Below the pieces are notes generated by a model. The model did not search any database. It was not told the origin of the DNA and saw only the letters and a list, made by a program, of their open reading frames with translations. The translations under genes and the position numbers were made by a program. Positions 17,414-27,443 of a stretch of 64,000 bases of DNA are shown one piece after another. Each line of letters opens with the position of its first letter. Positions within the stretch are counted from its first letter, which is position 1. Source of the DNA: Paracoccaceae bacterium (GTDB taxonomy: Bacteria; Pseudomonadota; Alphaproteobacteria; Rhodobacterales; Rhodobacteraceae); NCBI GenBank assembly GCA_009842205.1, contig VYFX01000020.1, positions 1 through 64,000 on the forward strand, read 5' to 3'.

Positions 17414-17743
17414 GTGAGTTTTGGTAAAGAGCTTGTCCAGAGCGCTGAGGAAGCCCTGGCCATTGCCAAGGGTGAGGCCAAACCGGGGGCCGTTTATGTT
17501 CCTCCCCGAGTGGAGGTTGCCGCTATCCGCAAAAAACTCGGACTTTCCCAGGTTGCCTTTGCCAACCGATATGGTCTGGCAGTGAGTACCTTGCGGGAAT
17601 GGGAACAGAAAAGAAGATCTCCTGACCGTGCAGCCTTGGTCCTGCTGGAATTGATTAAAAGGAACCCTCAGATGGTAGCCGATACCTTACAGGCAAAAGA
17701 TCCTAATAGTTTTGATCTTGATCTTGCCGAGCACGGTGTCTGA
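17414..17743 (+). CDS. HTH antitoxin, NadS/HigA-like
   Basis: A 109-residue DNA-binding antitoxin. A GTG start lies 7 bases after AAGGAGA. The N-terminal 30 residues (SFGKELVQSAEEALAIAKGE) match the NadS-type head. They are followed by a Cro/C1 helix-turn-helix (IRKKLGLSQVAFANRYGLAV, then STLREWEQKRRSPDRAA). It should neutralise the upstream toxin and repress the promoter at 17014-17034. The pair sits in the accessory patch beside the AAA+ and ankyrin genes. Confidence 0.9.
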   Translation: MSFGKELVQSAEEALAIAKGEAKPGAVYVPPRVEVAAIRKKLGLSQVAFANRYGLAVSTLREWEQKRRSPDRAALVLLELIKRNPQMVADTLQAKDPNSFDLDLAEHGV

Positions 17744-17760
17744 TATTTTTGAATTGACTT

Positions 17761-17779
17761 AACCCACGATAAAAGGGTT
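17761..17779. terminator. Weak hairpin between converging antitoxin and GST genes
   Basis: AACCC (17761-17765) can pair with GGGTT (17775-17779), followed on the plus strand by TTTCTCATT. A short stem, supported mainly by its position between convergent genes. Confidence 0.3.
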
Positions 17780-17815
17780 TTCTCATTCTATTATATTGAA
17801 ACACCCAGTTTTCAT

Positions 17816-18406
17816 TTAGCTATTGGCTACTTTCTGGTAAGCCGGTCGTTGAACCAATCTGGAATGGTAATTCGAAATTGCTTCCGGAAATTCCTTGAAC
17901 TTGGCCGCCTTGGACCAATCAAGACAATGGACCAGGATGAAATCCGGTATGGTCATGATCTCACCCATCAGGAAGTTCTCTAGATTCATGTGGGCAGCTA
18001 TTTTCTCCAATGATTGACTGAATTCCCATTTCAATGTGGGTTTTAATGAACTTACCCTTTTGTCAGACGGTAATATAAAACTGTGCTTGGCTGCGTTCCA
18101 GACACAAGTTTCAAGTTCATCAAGAAGCATGAATGTCAAACTGTCCTGTTTGGCACGTGCAAATGTACCAGCCGGGAACGTAAACGATGAATGGCTTTCA
18201 GCGAGGTAAGTCAATATTGCAGTGCTGTCAGTGATAACTTCAGAATCCACAACCGCAACAGGGATTTTTCCCTTGGGCGATAGTTTGAGCAACTCCTCAG
18301 CGTGGGGTTTGGTTGGATAGCTCGTATAATCCAGACCAAGTTCCTCCAACATCCACAAAACCCTGAAGGCGCGGCTGTACTTACGACCGTATATCTTGAT
18401 TTCCAT
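17816..18406 (-). CDS. Glutathione S-transferase family protein
   Basis: A 196-residue protein with the thioredoxin-like GST N-terminal domain: IYGRKYSRAFRVLWMLEELG at residues 4-23, then the cis-Pro loop SPKGKIPVAVVDSEVITDS that binds glutathione. The C-terminal half is the helical GST_C domain. The likely catalytic Ser/Tyr is near residue 10 (YSRA). Substrate unknown. Its ATG overlaps the holA stop codon (TGATG), so it is translationally coupled to the leuS-lptE-holA operon. A GST is not a standard member of that operon. Confidence 0.85.
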   Translation of the reverse strand: MEIKIYGRKYSRAFRVLWMLEELGLDYTSYPTKPHAEELLKLSPKGKIPVAVVDSEVITDSTAILTYLAESHSSFTFPAGTFARAKQDSLTFMLLDELETCVWNAAKHSFILPSDKRVSSLKPTLKWEFSQSLEKIAAHMNLENFLMGEIMTIPDFILVHCLDWSKAAKFKEFPEAISNYHSRLVQRPAYQKVANS

Positions 18407-19419
18407 CAGTGATAACCTGCTATTCTGTGAAGGGTTCTCTCCATGATTGCTTCAACGGGCTTGGTACCCGAACCACGGATAATTTGATCAACCTTGGTCA
18501 ATTCAAGTAAAGCCCATTCAGCGCCTGATGCTCCCCAAAGTCTTGATTGCCTGAGCATATTGTTGCGACGGGGGCCGAATAGTGGTGGTTTTATCTTGGA
18601 CAATCCGGCCTCGGGACCACCAGCATGACTTGCCACGGTCAATATATTGCGAAATTTCCTTTTGGAAAACAGACAGACCCTGACCGGTTCGCTGTCCTGC
18701 TTGGACAGTTTTCTGAACAACAACCCCACTTCTTTCAGTTTCCTGTCGGCAACCGCTTCCAAAAGCTTGTCCAGTCCTGCCTCGCCAAATTCTGGAACAC
18801 AGGCACTGATGTCCTCTTCACTCAGGGGTGTAGAATCCTCATGTTTGTAGAGGACCAGTTTTTCAATCAGTGATTTGATGGTCGAAGGTTCCTGCTCCTC
18901 GACCACTGCAACCAACAGTTTCATGGCATCCGCATCAACATTTGTAAGATTTGCCTCTTTAAGGAGGAACGCAATATCCTGCTGGTTCAGGTTTTCAGTA
19001 TAAATCCCCAGGGCAGCTAAACCATTGTCACTTTCAAATCTTTTTCGAAGGGTAGACGAAGGTCGCAAGCGGCTCGAAGTTACAATGATATAGGCAAAGC
19101 CTTCTTTCCATTCATCCAATTCGGAAAAAATCAATTTGTTGTGCTGGTCCGATGCCTTGTCGAGACAAACAACCCGCTTGCCACCAAAAAAACTTTGGGC
19201 CCTCACCAGTGATTCCAACAAGCCAGGCTGTTGGTTGAGATCGGTGGCTTCAATTTTATCCAACTGCATTTCCTGCATGGCATTCGGACCAGCTATCGAA
19301 TTTACAATCCGGTCCCGATGTTGATCAACAAGTGCCTGATCTTCACCAAATATCAAATACCCGCTTTTCCAATTTCCTGTTTCCAGATGGGCAGGCAATT
19401 GGTTGGGATACAGTTTCAT
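18406..19419 (-). CDS. holA: DNA polymerase III subunit delta HolA
   Basis: 337 residues, normal family length. Delta opens the beta sliding clamp within the clamp loader. Family patterns seen: LIFGEDQALVDQHRDRI near the N-terminus, GGKRVVCLDKA, FAYIIVTSSRLRPSSTLRK and the C-terminal MLRQSRLWG, with WALLELTKVDQIIRGSG. It overlaps lptE by 4 bases (ATGA), and its own stop overlaps the GST start, giving a tightly coupled leuS-lptE-holA-GST unit. This leuS-lptE-holA order is widely conserved in Proteobacteria. Confidence 0.93.
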   Translation of the reverse strand: MKLYPNQLPAHLETGNWKSGYLIFGEDQALVDQHRDRIVNSIAGPNAMQEMQLDKIEATDLNQQPGLLESLVRAQSFFGGKRVVCLDKASDQHNKLIFSELDEWKEGFAYIIVTSSRLRPSSTLRKRFESDNGLAALGIYTENLNQQDIAFLLKEANLTNVDADAMKLLVAVVEEQEPSTIKSLIEKLVLYKHEDSTPLSEEDISACVPEFGEAGLDKLLEAVADRKLKEVGLLFRKLSKQDSEPVRVCLFSKRKFRNILTVASHAGGPEAGLSKIKPPLFGPRRNNMLRQSRLWGASGAEWALLELTKVDQIIRGSGTKPVEAIMERTLHRIAGYH

Positions 19420-19949
19420 TGTTGGATGTCTGTATTTGGCTTTATCGCAATGATTCTGGTATAAATCCTGTCGGCCATCAGCCTTCTGAGTCTGTTCAGG
19501 GCATCATCCCTCGCTTCAAGATTGGCCAGTACCTCATTCCTCTTTACCATATCATCTTCATCCTTTTCTTTGGATGATATCCATCTTGCCCTTGCAGTAA
19601 TGGTATCAGAGTAAATCAGATCGCCATTATTCAAATCAAAAAAAGCCACTTTGGCCTTGCCGATCACGATGTATTGATACACTCCTCCTGATCCCATAAT
19701 GGGACCACTTTCATCGGAAATAACAAAGTCAACGGTCAAATGATGGCTTCTTTCTCCGGTCGGTTTACCGAACTGATCAAGGAGGACCGATTCCAGTTTC
19801 CGTGGATCCAGATTACCGGTTACCGTGATATCAGTTTGATTGACATAGGATTCCCGTGGTGAATCCGGACCATACAAGGGAGTGAATTCACATCCAGCGA
19901 CCAGCAAACAAAGTGTAACCAGTCCGATTATCTTCCATCTAGACAACAA
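19416..19949 (-). CDS. lptE: LPS assembly lipoprotein LptE
   Basis: A 177-residue outer-membrane lipoprotein that plugs LptD during lipopolysaccharide insertion. The lipoprotein signal [10 protein letters not shown] places the lipidated Cys at residue 20, followed by EFTPLYG, the typical LptE start of the mature protein. The gene overlaps leuS by 11 bases and holA by 4. The position between leuS and holA is a strong contextual marker because sequence conservation of LptE is low. Confidence 0.9.
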   Translation of the reverse strand: MLSRWKIIGLVTLCLLVAGCEFTPLYGPDSPRESYVNQTDITVTGNLDPRKLESVLLDQFGKPTGERSHHLTVDFVISDESGPIMGSGGVYQYIVIGKAKVAFFDLNNGDLIYSDTITARARWISSKEKDEDDMVKRNEVLANLEARDDALNRLRRLMADRIYTRIIAIKPNTDIQQ

Positions 19950-22500
19950 TATTCACAATCCTGTCAGGTACTACAATTGTTTTACGAGGTTCATGACCAT
20001 CAAGATACCTTGTAACGACTTTATCTTCAAGTACCATCTTGAGAACCTGATCCTTTGGAAGGCCCTTGGTAACTTCAATCCTTGATCTCAACTTTCCATT
20101 AATCTGTATCGGCATGGTGATTTGATCCACCTTCAGGTATTCGGGATCGGCTTTGGGCCACTCGGTCTTGACCACAAAATCCCTGCCTCCCAACAAACGC
20201 CAGATTTCCTCTGCCAAATGGGGTGTTATCGGTGCCATAAGCTGGGCATAGGTTAACATAGTTGTCTTTTTTACACTGGCACTAGCCTTGGATCTGACCA
20301 TTGCATTATACAGTTCATAAAGCCTTGCGATGGCCTTGTTGAAGATAAACCCCTCAATCTCCCTGGCAAATTCGTTTATGGTCTGATGAAGGATTTTCTT
20401 GAGTTTCAAATCCTCATCGGCAGTTCCCACATCCTCCATCGAATTAATATCGTTGGCAAGTCGCCATACCCGTTCCAAGTGCTTGGAAGCAGCTTCTACC
20501 CCTGTTGTTGTCCATTCAATATCCCTGTCCGGAGGTGAATCTGAAACCATATACCATCTGGCAGTATCTGCACCATACTGTTTGATCAAACCCTGGGGAT
20601 CAATGATATTGTTTTTTGATTTTGCCATTTTGGCCGAAGGAATAATCTCAACGGGCTCTCCAGTACTTTTCAACCTGGCTTCTGTTCCCGATACCTCTAC
20701 CTCGGTGGGAAAGTGATAGATCGGTCGATCATTCTTGTCCCTGGTCTGGTAAATGGCATGATTGACCATCCCCTGGGTAAAGAGGGAATCAAAGGGTTCC
20801 TTGCATTTTTCTGACAAATGGCCAGTCAACTGCATGGCCCGGGCAAAAAAACGGGAATACAGCAAATGCAGGATGGCATGTTCAATGCCACCGATATACT
20901 GATCGACATTCATCCAGTAATCAGCCATGGCCAAGTTTGTTGGTGTTTTTTCGTTGGGTGCCGTATAGCGTACAAAATACCATGAACTATCAACAAAGGT
21001 ATCCATGGTATCAGTTTCCCTTTCGGCATCCGATCCACAATTCGGGCAGATGCACTTCTTGAAATTTGGATGATGATCTAGGGGATTGCCGGGTTTCTCA
21101 AAACTCACATCCATCGGCAATTCAACCGGCAAATTTTCCTTTTTTTCCGGTACTATGCCACAATTGGGGCAGTGGATTACCGGAATGGGACATCCCCAGT
21201 ATCTTTGCCTGCTGATACCCCAATCCCGCAACCGATATCTGATAACCTTCCTGCCTATTCCCCTATCTTCACAATGAGCTATGGCCGCAGCGATACCTTC
21301 GTCACCCGTTTGCAACTCATTGCCCGCAAAACCCCGTAAATATTTTACCTTTTGGGTTTTGGGTGGAACATAGGCCTCATTGGCCACGGGGGTATCCGCA
21401 TCTTCGGGAAAAAACACATCAATGACAGGCAGATCATACTTTCTGGTAAAATCCAAATCCCTCTGATCATGGGCCGGACAGCCGAAGATTGCCCCGGTAC
21501 CAACAGTATTGAGTATGAAATTTGCCACCCAGATTGGTAATGTTACCTCAGGATCCAGTGGATGGCGGACCTTGAATCCGGTATCCACACCTTTCTTTTC
21601 GAGCAGTTCAAGTTCTACCTCCGAAGTACCAGCCTGACGACATTCCCGAATGAATTCCTCCACTTCAGGATTTTTCCTGGCAATCGCCCTAGCAAGCGGA
21701 TGTTCCGGGGATACCGCTGTAAAGGTGGTACCCATCAGGGTATCCGGTCTGGTTGTATATACCTTGAGCCTGTCAATTCCCTCAGGACAATCAATGGTTT
21801 CAAAATCGAATTCCAGACCGCTCGATTTACCGATCCAGTTTCGTTGCATGAGGCGGACCTTGTCCGGCCAGCCCTCTAGCCCGTCAATGGCTTCCAGCAG
21901 CTCTTCAGAAAAATCGGTTATTCTGAACACCCACTGTGAGAGTTCCTTTTGTTCAACCTTGGCCCCGGAACGCCACCCCATTCCATCAATGACCTGTTCG
22001 TTGGCCAAAACGGTCCCATCCACCGGATCCCAGTTTACCAGGGTTGTTTTCCTGTCAACCAAACCCTTGTCAATCATGTCCAGGAATAGGGCCTGTTGCT
22101 GGCCATAATACTCCTTGTCGCAGGTGGCCAGTTCCCTTTTCCAGTCTATGGACAATCCCAGCGTCTTCAGCTGCTTTCTCATTTCAGCTATATTTTGACG
22201 GGTCCACCTGTCTGGATGTTCTTTGTTCTTGAGAGCGGCATTTTCGGCCGGCAAGCCGAAAGCATCCCAACCCATCGGGTGAAGCACATTGAAGCCCTTG
22301 GCAATCTTGTACCGGGCAATGACATCACCCATGGTATAGTTGCGGACATGACCCATGTGGATTTTCCCCGAAGGATAGGGAAACATTTCCAAAACATAGT
22401 ATTTGGGCAGGCTATGGTCCGACGAAGCCTCAAAAACTCCAGCCTTTTCCCATTCCTTCTGCCAGAAACACTCCTGTTCCAGGAAATTATATTCTGTCAT
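19939..22500 (-). CDS. leuS: Leucyl-tRNA synthetase LeuS
   Basis: 853 residues, full length. A class I synthetase: the HIGH-type motif is [17 protein letters not shown] near residue 45, the editing (CP1) domain contains [12 protein letters not shown] and [10 protein letters not shown], and the KMSKS loop reads KMAKSKNN, with Ala in place of the first Ser. Zinc-type cysteines appear in HCPNCG and CICPNCG. The C-terminal anticodon-binding region ends in the small domain ([12 protein letters not shown]). It is preceded by the DUF3576 gene 18 bp upstream and followed by lptE with overlap. Confidence 0.97.
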   Translation of the reverse strand: MTEYNFLEQECFWQKEWEKAGVFEASSDHSLPKYYVLEMFPYPSGKIHMGHVRNYTMGDVIARYKIAKGFNVLHPMGWDAFGLPAENAALKNKEHPDRWTRQNIAEMRKQLKTLGLSIDWKRELATCDKEYYGQQQALFLDMIDKGLVDRKTTLVNWDPVDGTVLANEQVIDGMGWRSGAKVEQKELSQWVFRITDFSEELLEAIDGLEGWPDKVRLMQRNWIGKSSGLEFDFETIDCPEGIDRLKVYTTRPDTLMGTTFTAVSPEHPLARAIARKNPEVEEFIRECRQAGTSEVELELLEKKGVDTGFKVRHPLDPEVTLPIWVANFILNTVGTGAIFGCPAHDQRDLDFTRKYDLPVIDVFFPEDADTPVANEAYVPPKTQKVKYLRGFAGNELQTGDEGIAAAIAHCEDRGIGRKVIRYRLRDWGISRQRYWGCPIPVIHCPNCGIVPEKKENLPVELPMDVSFEKPGNPLDHHPNFKKCICPNCGSDAERETDTMDTFVDSSWYFVRYTAPNEKTPTNLAMADYWMNVDQYIGGIEHAILHLLYSRFFARAMQLTGHLSEKCKEPFDSLFTQGMVNHAIYQTRDKNDRPIYHFPTEVEVSGTEARLKSTGEPVEIIPSAKMAKSKNNIIDPQGLIKQYGADTARWYMVSDSPPDRDIEWTTTGVEAASKHLERVWRLANDINSMEDVGTADEDLKLKKILHQTINEFAREIEGFIFNKAIARLYELYNAMVRSKASASVKKTTMLTYAQLMAPITPHLAEEIWRLLGGRDFVVKTEWPKADPEYLKVDQITMPIQINGKLRSRIEVTKGLPKDQVLKMVLEDKVVTRYLDGHEPRKTIVVPDRIVNIVV

Positions 22501-22518
22501 TAATTTTCCCGGGCTTGT

Positions 22519-23010
22519 CTAGAATCCCAACTCTGCTATCTTGAGTTGGCGAGCCCTTGCCAGGATGGAATTTTCTATTTCCCTGTTCAGATCAGGATCA
22601 ACCACTCCTGCTCTTGTTCTGAATGTAACCTGGAGCGATCTTGCATCCAGTGAAGGATCGCTGATCACAACCGTTGCCTGGTACTCCCTGGTACCACCTG
22701 GAGGTGTTGCCCATCCAAATTGAATGACACCGGTAAATGGATCAACTTCCTCAATGGGCATGAAATCAAGCACTTCCAGAGTTGCCTTCCAGATAAACCT
22801 GTTGACTTTCAACTCGGTGGAGGAATTCTGCATGAGAAACAGGTCCCTCAGTCGCTGTGGTCTTCCCTCGGATTCAACTTCTGCCTTTTCTTCTGCCTTG
22901 GGTACGGTTCTATCCCCACCACCAAAGATGTTCAAGCCATTTGAACAAGCACTCAAAGAAAATACTACGAATAGTGCCAATATAAAGCCGAGAGACTTTG
23001 TCCTAATCAT
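22519..23010 (-). CDS. DUF3576 lipoprotein
   Basis: 163 residues with a lipoprotein signal (FVVFSLSAC, lipidated Cys near residue 22). The mature domain includes LFLMQNSSTELKVNRFIWKA, LDFMPIEEVDPFTGVIQFGW and ILARARQLKIAELG, matching DUF3576. The family is confined largely to Alphaproteobacteria, of unknown function, and normally encoded just before leuS as here (18-bp gap). It is the likely first gene of this operon; a 287-bp divergent promoter region separates it from yggS. Confidence 0.88.
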   Translation of the reverse strand: MIRTKSLGFILALFVVFSLSACSNGLNIFGGGDRTVPKAEEKAEVESEGRPQRLRDLFLMQNSSTELKVNRFIWKATLEVLDFMPIEEVDPFTGVIQFGWATPPGGTREYQATVVISDPSLDARSLQVTFRTRAGVVDPDLNREIENSILARARQLKIAELGF

Positions 23011-23297
23011 ATCAAGTTACCTTTCGTCCTTAGACCCATGCCACTGATTTGACCTTTATGGCACAAATCAAAAACCGATGCCATAAAAGCATCAAATTAT
23101 CTGGTCAGATTGAACATTCCTAAATTAACCTATGTTCATTACCAGTTCAATAATTACAAATATTTTATTTGATTAAACAGTTCCAACAGGATTGATATAA
23201 ATTTTTTTGTTCAAAATGGAAATTGCCGAAGTAATGGTTATTTACGATATTAGTGTCAATAACTGAAAATTATCAAACCTAAGTCATTATAATCGAA

Positions 23298-23957
23298 ATG
23301 TCTCTATCCGAAATTGTTTCCCGGGTTCAAAAGGCTGAGATGGAAGCCAACAGGCCAATTGGTTCAACCCGGGTAATTGCCGTTTCCAAATTGCAACCCA
23401 ATGAGAGGGTTTTGGCCCTTTTGGCAGAAGGACATGCGGAATTTGGGGAAAACAGGGTCCAGGAAGCTGCAGGCAAATGGCCGGAATTTCTGGCAACATA
23501 TCCTCAAACCAAACTACACCTTCTTGGGCCCCTGCAGTCCAACAAGACAAGACAAGCCATGCAACTCTTCGATTGTATTCACTCGATTGACCGTACCAGT
23601 CTGGTCACCAGAATTGTTCGTATCGCCGACGAAATCGGTTCCTGCCCGGATCTGTTTGTTCAGGTAAATACCGGTGAGGAACCACAAAAGTCTGGTGCCT
23701 TGCCCGGTGAGACCGATCAACTGGTAGCTGAAATCAGGAAGTACAACTTGCCCCTCTTGGGACTGATGTGCATCCCCCCCTTTGATGAAGAACCCGCCTT
23801 GCACTTTGGCCTTCTTGCCAATCTTGCCAAACGAAATGGATTATCCAGCCTGAGTATGGGCATGAGCAATGATTTTGATTCGGCCGTTAGAATGGGCGCA
23901 ACCCACATACGGGTTGGCACAGCCATTTTTGGAGAACGAGATTATTCCAAAAGGTAA
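23298..23957 (+). CDS. yggS: YggS/PLPBP pyridoxal-phosphate homeostasis protein
   Basis: A 219-residue single-domain TIM-barrel PLP-binding protein. The PLP Lys is in VIAVSKLQPNE (about residue 34), followed by FGENRVQEA, LHLLGPLQSNKT, HSIDR, LFVQVNTGEEPQKSG and LSMGMSNDFDSAVRMGATHI, all hallmark motifs. The last two bind the PLP phosphate. Role: buffering PLP and keeping amino-acid and vitamin B6 pools balanced, with no known catalytic activity. It is divergent from DUF3576/leuS and convergent with the L,D-transpeptidase gene 14 bp away. Confidence 0.95.
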   Translation: MSLSEIVSRVQKAEMEANRPIGSTRVIAVSKLQPNERVLALLAEGHAEFGENRVQEAAGKWPEFLATYPQTKLHLLGPLQSNKTRQAMQLFDCIHSIDRTSLVTRIVRIADEIGSCPDLFVQVNTGEEPQKSGALPGETDQLVAEIRKYNLPLLGLMCIPPFDEEPALHFGLLANLAKRNGLSSLSMGMSNDFDSAVRMGATHIRVGTAIFGERDYSKR

Positions 23958-23971
23958 TCCGAACACCTGAC

Positions 23972-24484
23972 TCAAGAATTGATGACTATTTGGGTCTCAC
24001 CTGTGAGATTGCCTGCAATCCAGATCATGGTTTTCCAGTCAACTGCCACACATCCTTCTGTAGGAATTCTAGGTCCCCGCCAGACATGTAGAAAAATCGC
24101 CGATCCCTTGTCTGGTTCCGGATCGGCTCTGTTGTAAGCAATTGGTATGACAATATCGTACAGTGAATCGGCCCTGAACATCTTTTCGTGGCTGAATTTC
24201 CAATTGGTACCATTGGCAATCAACTTGTTGTAGTGAGGATCCAGGGGATCATCGGACCAGATATACCCTTTTCTGATGGGAATTGCCTGTGGTGGCAGTA
24301 GTAATCGGGAGACCCTGTCTGGTCGGTAAAAGACATTCTCAAGCGAATAGACACCTGCCGGTGTGACACCATCGCCTTCGGTTTTAACGTTGTTTATGCC
24401 GCCTCGACCAATAGAGCAGGGAAATTTTGTTCCCCTGAACCATCCATGCCACTTGTTGATGAATATGGTTTCAGGGAAGGTCAA
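23972..24484 (-). CDS. L,D-transpeptidase (YkuD) family protein
   Basis: A 170-residue catalytic domain. The YkuD signature is present: His in FLHVWRGPRIPTEGCVAV and the nucleophile Cys in TEGCVAVD. The usual H..S.GC becomes H..T.GC, as in the short 'LD-transpeptidase' group with GVTPAGVYSLE upstream. No signal peptide is evident, so a non-classical location or a missed start is possible. Family knowledge: such enzymes cross-link or modify peptidoglycan. The ATG overlaps the ribA stop (ATGA), so it is translated with ribA. Confidence 0.82.
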   Translation of the reverse strand: MTFPETIFINKWHGWFRGTKFPCSIGRGGINNVKTEGDGVTPAGVYSLENVFYRPDRVSRLLLPPQAIPIRKGYIWSDDPLDPHYNKLIANGTNWKFSHEKMFRADSLYDIVIPIAYNRADPEPDKGSAIFLHVWRGPRIPTEGCVAVDWKTMIWIAGNLTGETQIVINS

Positions 24485-25587
24485 AGTCTGTGACCGCTTT
24501 TTCGTGCCTTTACAGCCATATATTCTGCATTGTATTTGTTGACCGCGGTCAGAATGGGAATTCGTTCATGTACATTGATTCCCTGTGATTCCAGGATGGA
24601 TATCTTGGCCGGATTGTTGGTCATCAGGCTGGCATTTCGATATCCCAGCAGTTTCAGGACTTCCGATCCCAATCTGAAATCTCTTTCATCATCCTCAAAA
24701 CCCAAGCGATGATTTGCCTCAACCGTGTCAAAACCCTGATCTTGAAGGGAATAAGCCCTTATTTTGTTGATGAGGCCAATTCCCCTGCCTTCCTGATTGA
24801 TATAGAGCAGAATTCCCTCTTCATTGCTAATCATTCTCTTCAAGGCAAGGTGTAACTGCGGTTGACAGTCACATTTCAATGAACCAAGCACGTCACCCGT
24901 AAAGCAGCCCGAATGAAGTCTGGTCAGTACTGGCTTATTTCTGGGTGGCGAGCCAAAAACAATTGCACAATGTTCATCACCTCCAAGCTTTTCCCGAAAA
25001 AGGTAAATCATTGAAGGAACTTTTTCGGAGAGCGGGAGAGTGGATTTTGAAACCAATTCAAGGGAAATATCAGGTTTCTGTTTCGGGTCAAAATCCTGAA
25101 CCTCTAGACAGGACAACCGGATTTTCTCAACCTCCTCACCCTGCAACATCCGAACCAGAACTGCAGGCAGCAATCTAGCCTTTCTGGCAAGTTCAATTGC
25201 CATCCTGTGCAAATGGGCCTCGCCCCCTCTTTCTGTTTCCAGGGGACCTTTCCAGGGAACCTGCAGGTCACGGGAAGGGTCAGCAATGGCCTTGACCCAG
25301 TCCAGGCTGGCATCATCGGGGATAATGATACGGGCCAAATCACCATCATAAACCCGTGCCTTCAGAGTGTCGGCCCTTCTTCGAGTTAGAGCAATTACGG
25401 TCGTACCCTCAGCCAGGAATTCCTTCATCCGGGGTAGTGATCCGTTTTCTACCGGCAGTGCAACACAAGCATTGTCATTGTCTTTGATGACAACCGGAAT
25501 GCCCAGCCTCATATCGCTCAAAATTCTTGCCAGAACTTCATCTTTTCGCAATGTGAGATGCATTTCCGTTTTGTTCCTTCGGTCCAT
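24481..25587 (-). CDS. ribA: GTP cyclohydrolase II RibA with N-terminal RibB-like remnant
   Basis: 368 residues. The C-terminal 200 residues are GTP cyclohydrolase II, the first step of riboflavin synthesis: zinc ligands in HSGCFTGDVLGSLKCDC, the catalytic INQEGRGIGLINKIRAY, and FDTVEANHRLGF, RDFRLG and LMTNNPAKI. The N-terminal 150 residues resemble a degenerate DHBP-synthase-like domain (MRLGIPVVIKDNDNACVAL) without the canonical acidic active site. This is a normal layout for alphaproteobacterial RibA proteins of this length. It overlaps the L,D-transpeptidase gene by 4 bases. Confidence 0.92.
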   Translation of the reverse strand: MDRRNKTEMHLTLRKDEVLARILSDMRLGIPVVIKDNDNACVALPVENGSLPRMKEFLAEGTTVIALTRRRADTLKARVYDGDLARIIIPDDASLDWVKAIADPSRDLQVPWKGPLETERGGEAHLHRMAIELARKARLLPAVLVRMLQGEEVEKIRLSCLEVQDFDPKQKPDISLELVSKSTLPLSEKVPSMIYLFREKLGGDEHCAIVFGSPPRNKPVLTRLHSGCFTGDVLGSLKCDCQPQLHLALKRMISNEEGILLYINQEGRGIGLINKIRAYSLQDQGFDTVEANHRLGFEDDERDFRLGSEVLKLLGYRNASLMTNNPAKISILESQGINVHERIPILTAVNKYNAEYMAVKARKSGHRL

Positions 25588-25885
25588 TCAGATCTAGCCC
25601 CTTACGGCTGCCAATTTTGTGTGAAATTTCGATCCATTCCATTCAAGCCGGGACCTATTGACATTTTCTAGCCATCTTCATTTAACAGCGTACATTGTGG
25701 AAACTAAATTTCAGTAGTACAAATAGAGGGTCTGCAACAAAATGCCAATGCTAATTTTTGGTTGAAAATTTTGAATTTTTCATTAGGATATAACAATCAT
25801 CCGCACCAGAGCAGTTCAATTTCGAGAATATAGGGTAGGTGTGGAACCCTTAATCTGTTCTCATAAAGATAACAAAGATACTATT

Positions 25886-26473
25886 GTGAAAAAATTTCTT
25901 CTTATAATTTTACTAGCCGGTTTGGCTGGTTGCAGTATTGTCGATTTTGGTCCTCCTGAAAGAATTGACAATGCTTGTAATATCGTGAAAACCAATCCCA
26001 ACTGGTATAGACATATGGAGCGGGTCGAGAAAAAATGGGATGTCCCGATGTCTGTCCAGATGGCCGTAATTTACCAGGAAAGTAAATTTCAAAGAAATGC
26101 CAGACCTCCTCGCAAGTTCAGGATGGGTATCATTCCCGCTGGTTATGAGACCACGGCCTATGGTTATGGACAGGTTTTGGATGGGACCTGGAAATGGTAT
26201 CAGGATTCCATTGACAATCGAAGGGTCAGTCGAACTAATTATGGTGATGTCGTAGAGTTCATCGGTTGGTACACGGACATTTCTGCACGTGAATTGAATA
26301 TTTCCAAAAGTGATGCCAAAAATGTTTATCTTGCCTATCATGAGGGGCATGGTGGATATCGCAAGGGAAGTTACAGACAGAAAGCCTGGTTGATTGATGT
26401 TTCTAACAAGGTTGCCGACATAGAACGTCAATATCGTGGCCAGTTGAGAGGATGTAGAGTAGGCTTGTTCTGA
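25886..26473 (+). CDS. Lipoprotein with lytic-transglycosylase (SLT-like) domain
   Basis: Start chosen at GTG 25886, which yields a textbook lipoprotein signal: MKKFLLIILLAGLAGC, lipidated Cys at residue 16. The upstream GTG at 25841 would bury it. The mature part has the SLT signature: the presumed catalytic Glu in VIYQESKFQRNARPP, then AYGYGQVLDGTWKWYQ and NVYLAYHEGHGGYRKGSY. It should cleave peptidoglycan glycan strands from a membrane anchor. It stands alone, convergent with lolA at 11 bp. Confidence 0.85.
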   Translation: MKKFLLIILLAGLAGCSIVDFGPPERIDNACNIVKTNPNWYRHMERVEKKWDVPMSVQMAVIYQESKFQRNARPPRKFRMGIIPAGYETTAYGYGQVLDGTWKWYQDSIDNRRVSRTNYGDVVEFIGWYTDISARELNISKSDAKNVYLAYHEGHGGYRKGSYRQKAWLIDVSNKVADIERQYRGQLRGCRVGLF

Positions 26474-26484
26474 TCCTGACTGGT

Positions 26485-27111
26485 TTAATCCAAATTCAAC
26501 AAGTCCTTTTGGAGTTCTATGTTGAAAAACCTGGGATCAATCTTGATGTTGGATTTTATATCCAATAGCTGAACCATTGTCCTGTTTTCGAATTCATCGA
26601 CAAACACCCAGCCGACCAACAGCAGGGGGTCATTCTGGAATACCAGTTCCAGACGCCCCTTGAGGTGTTGGGATGTTATCTTCAAATGCAACTCGTTGTA
26701 TTCGGTACCAATCAAATGATCCAGGACAATATCTGAGTCAGTAAAATCCAGATTCCTTTTCAGAAGGTGAAAAAAAGGGGTATGTCTCAACGGGTAAAAG
26801 GTTGGGCCGGTATTGGAATTCTTGTCGAATACCGCAACACTCCCCGAGTGGGCAATGAGAATACCTGTATCGGGAGGGGAATATTCCAGTCTGGCCCTCA
26901 AAGGACGATCCAGATACAGCTTGCCTTCTGATCTTGAACCATCATAATTTATTTGCAGAATCTCCGAATACAGCGTATCGATTTCTTCAAGATAGGTTTC
27001 AAGATCCTGAAGTGTTGGTTTGTCCTCTGTCTCTGCCGGAAGGTGTATTGAAAGGGCAAGGAAGCCAATAAGCAGACAACCGATCTGTTTGCAGGTCTTG
27101 TTTAGAGGCAA
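26485..27111 (-). CDS. lolA: LolA-family outer-membrane lipoprotein carrier
   Basis: 208 residues with a signal peptide (GCLLIGFLALSIHLPAE). The mature protein has the LolA pattern: YLEEIDTLYSEILQINYDG, then GKLYLDRPLRARLEYSPPD, VAVFDKN and TPFFHLLKR. It carries lipoproteins from LolCDE to LolB across the periplasm. The ftsK and lolA order is common in Alphaproteobacteria. Here a 332-bp gap separates them, so lolA probably has its own promoter. Confidence 0.88.
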   Translation of the reverse strand: MPLNKTCKQIGCLLIGFLALSIHLPAETEDKPTLQDLETYLEEIDTLYSEILQINYDGSRSEGKLYLDRPLRARLEYSPPDTGILIAHSGSVAVFDKNSNTGPTFYPLRHTPFFHLLKRNLDFTDSDIVLDHLIGTEYNELHLKITSQHLKGRLELVFQNDPLLLVGWVFVDEFENRTMVQLLDIKSNIKIDPRFFNIELQKDLLNLD

Positions 27112-27443
27112 TTTTCCAAAGATGTTTATTTCTTATCTCCCTTGCAATCTGGGTTAATCCAATAGTTAGATATAAAGTATAATTCCTGGGAGTAGAGATA
27201 AATTAACTATTTTTTGATTTATAAGCCATTGTTCTCTTGCTGTGGTTTAATGTCATGCAAGTTAAGCCCCTAAGGCAGTTCCACCACCAATTATGATCTG
27301 TTACCTTTACACTTTCGTAAAAGGATTGGTGTCATCTGGTCAAGAATCTCCCTGCAGGAGAAGGTATTGTTGAAATTCATTTTGTAAATTGAATGCGTTA
27401 AGGACGATTCCTGCTACAAATCTACTTTAGAGCGGGATCGGAA
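27112..27443. other. 332-bp gene-free stretch between ftsK and lolA
   Basis: No reading frame, tRNA or riboswitch was recognised. The sequence is AT-rich. A lolA promoter is expected on the minus strand, but I cannot place it. Confidence 0.5.
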
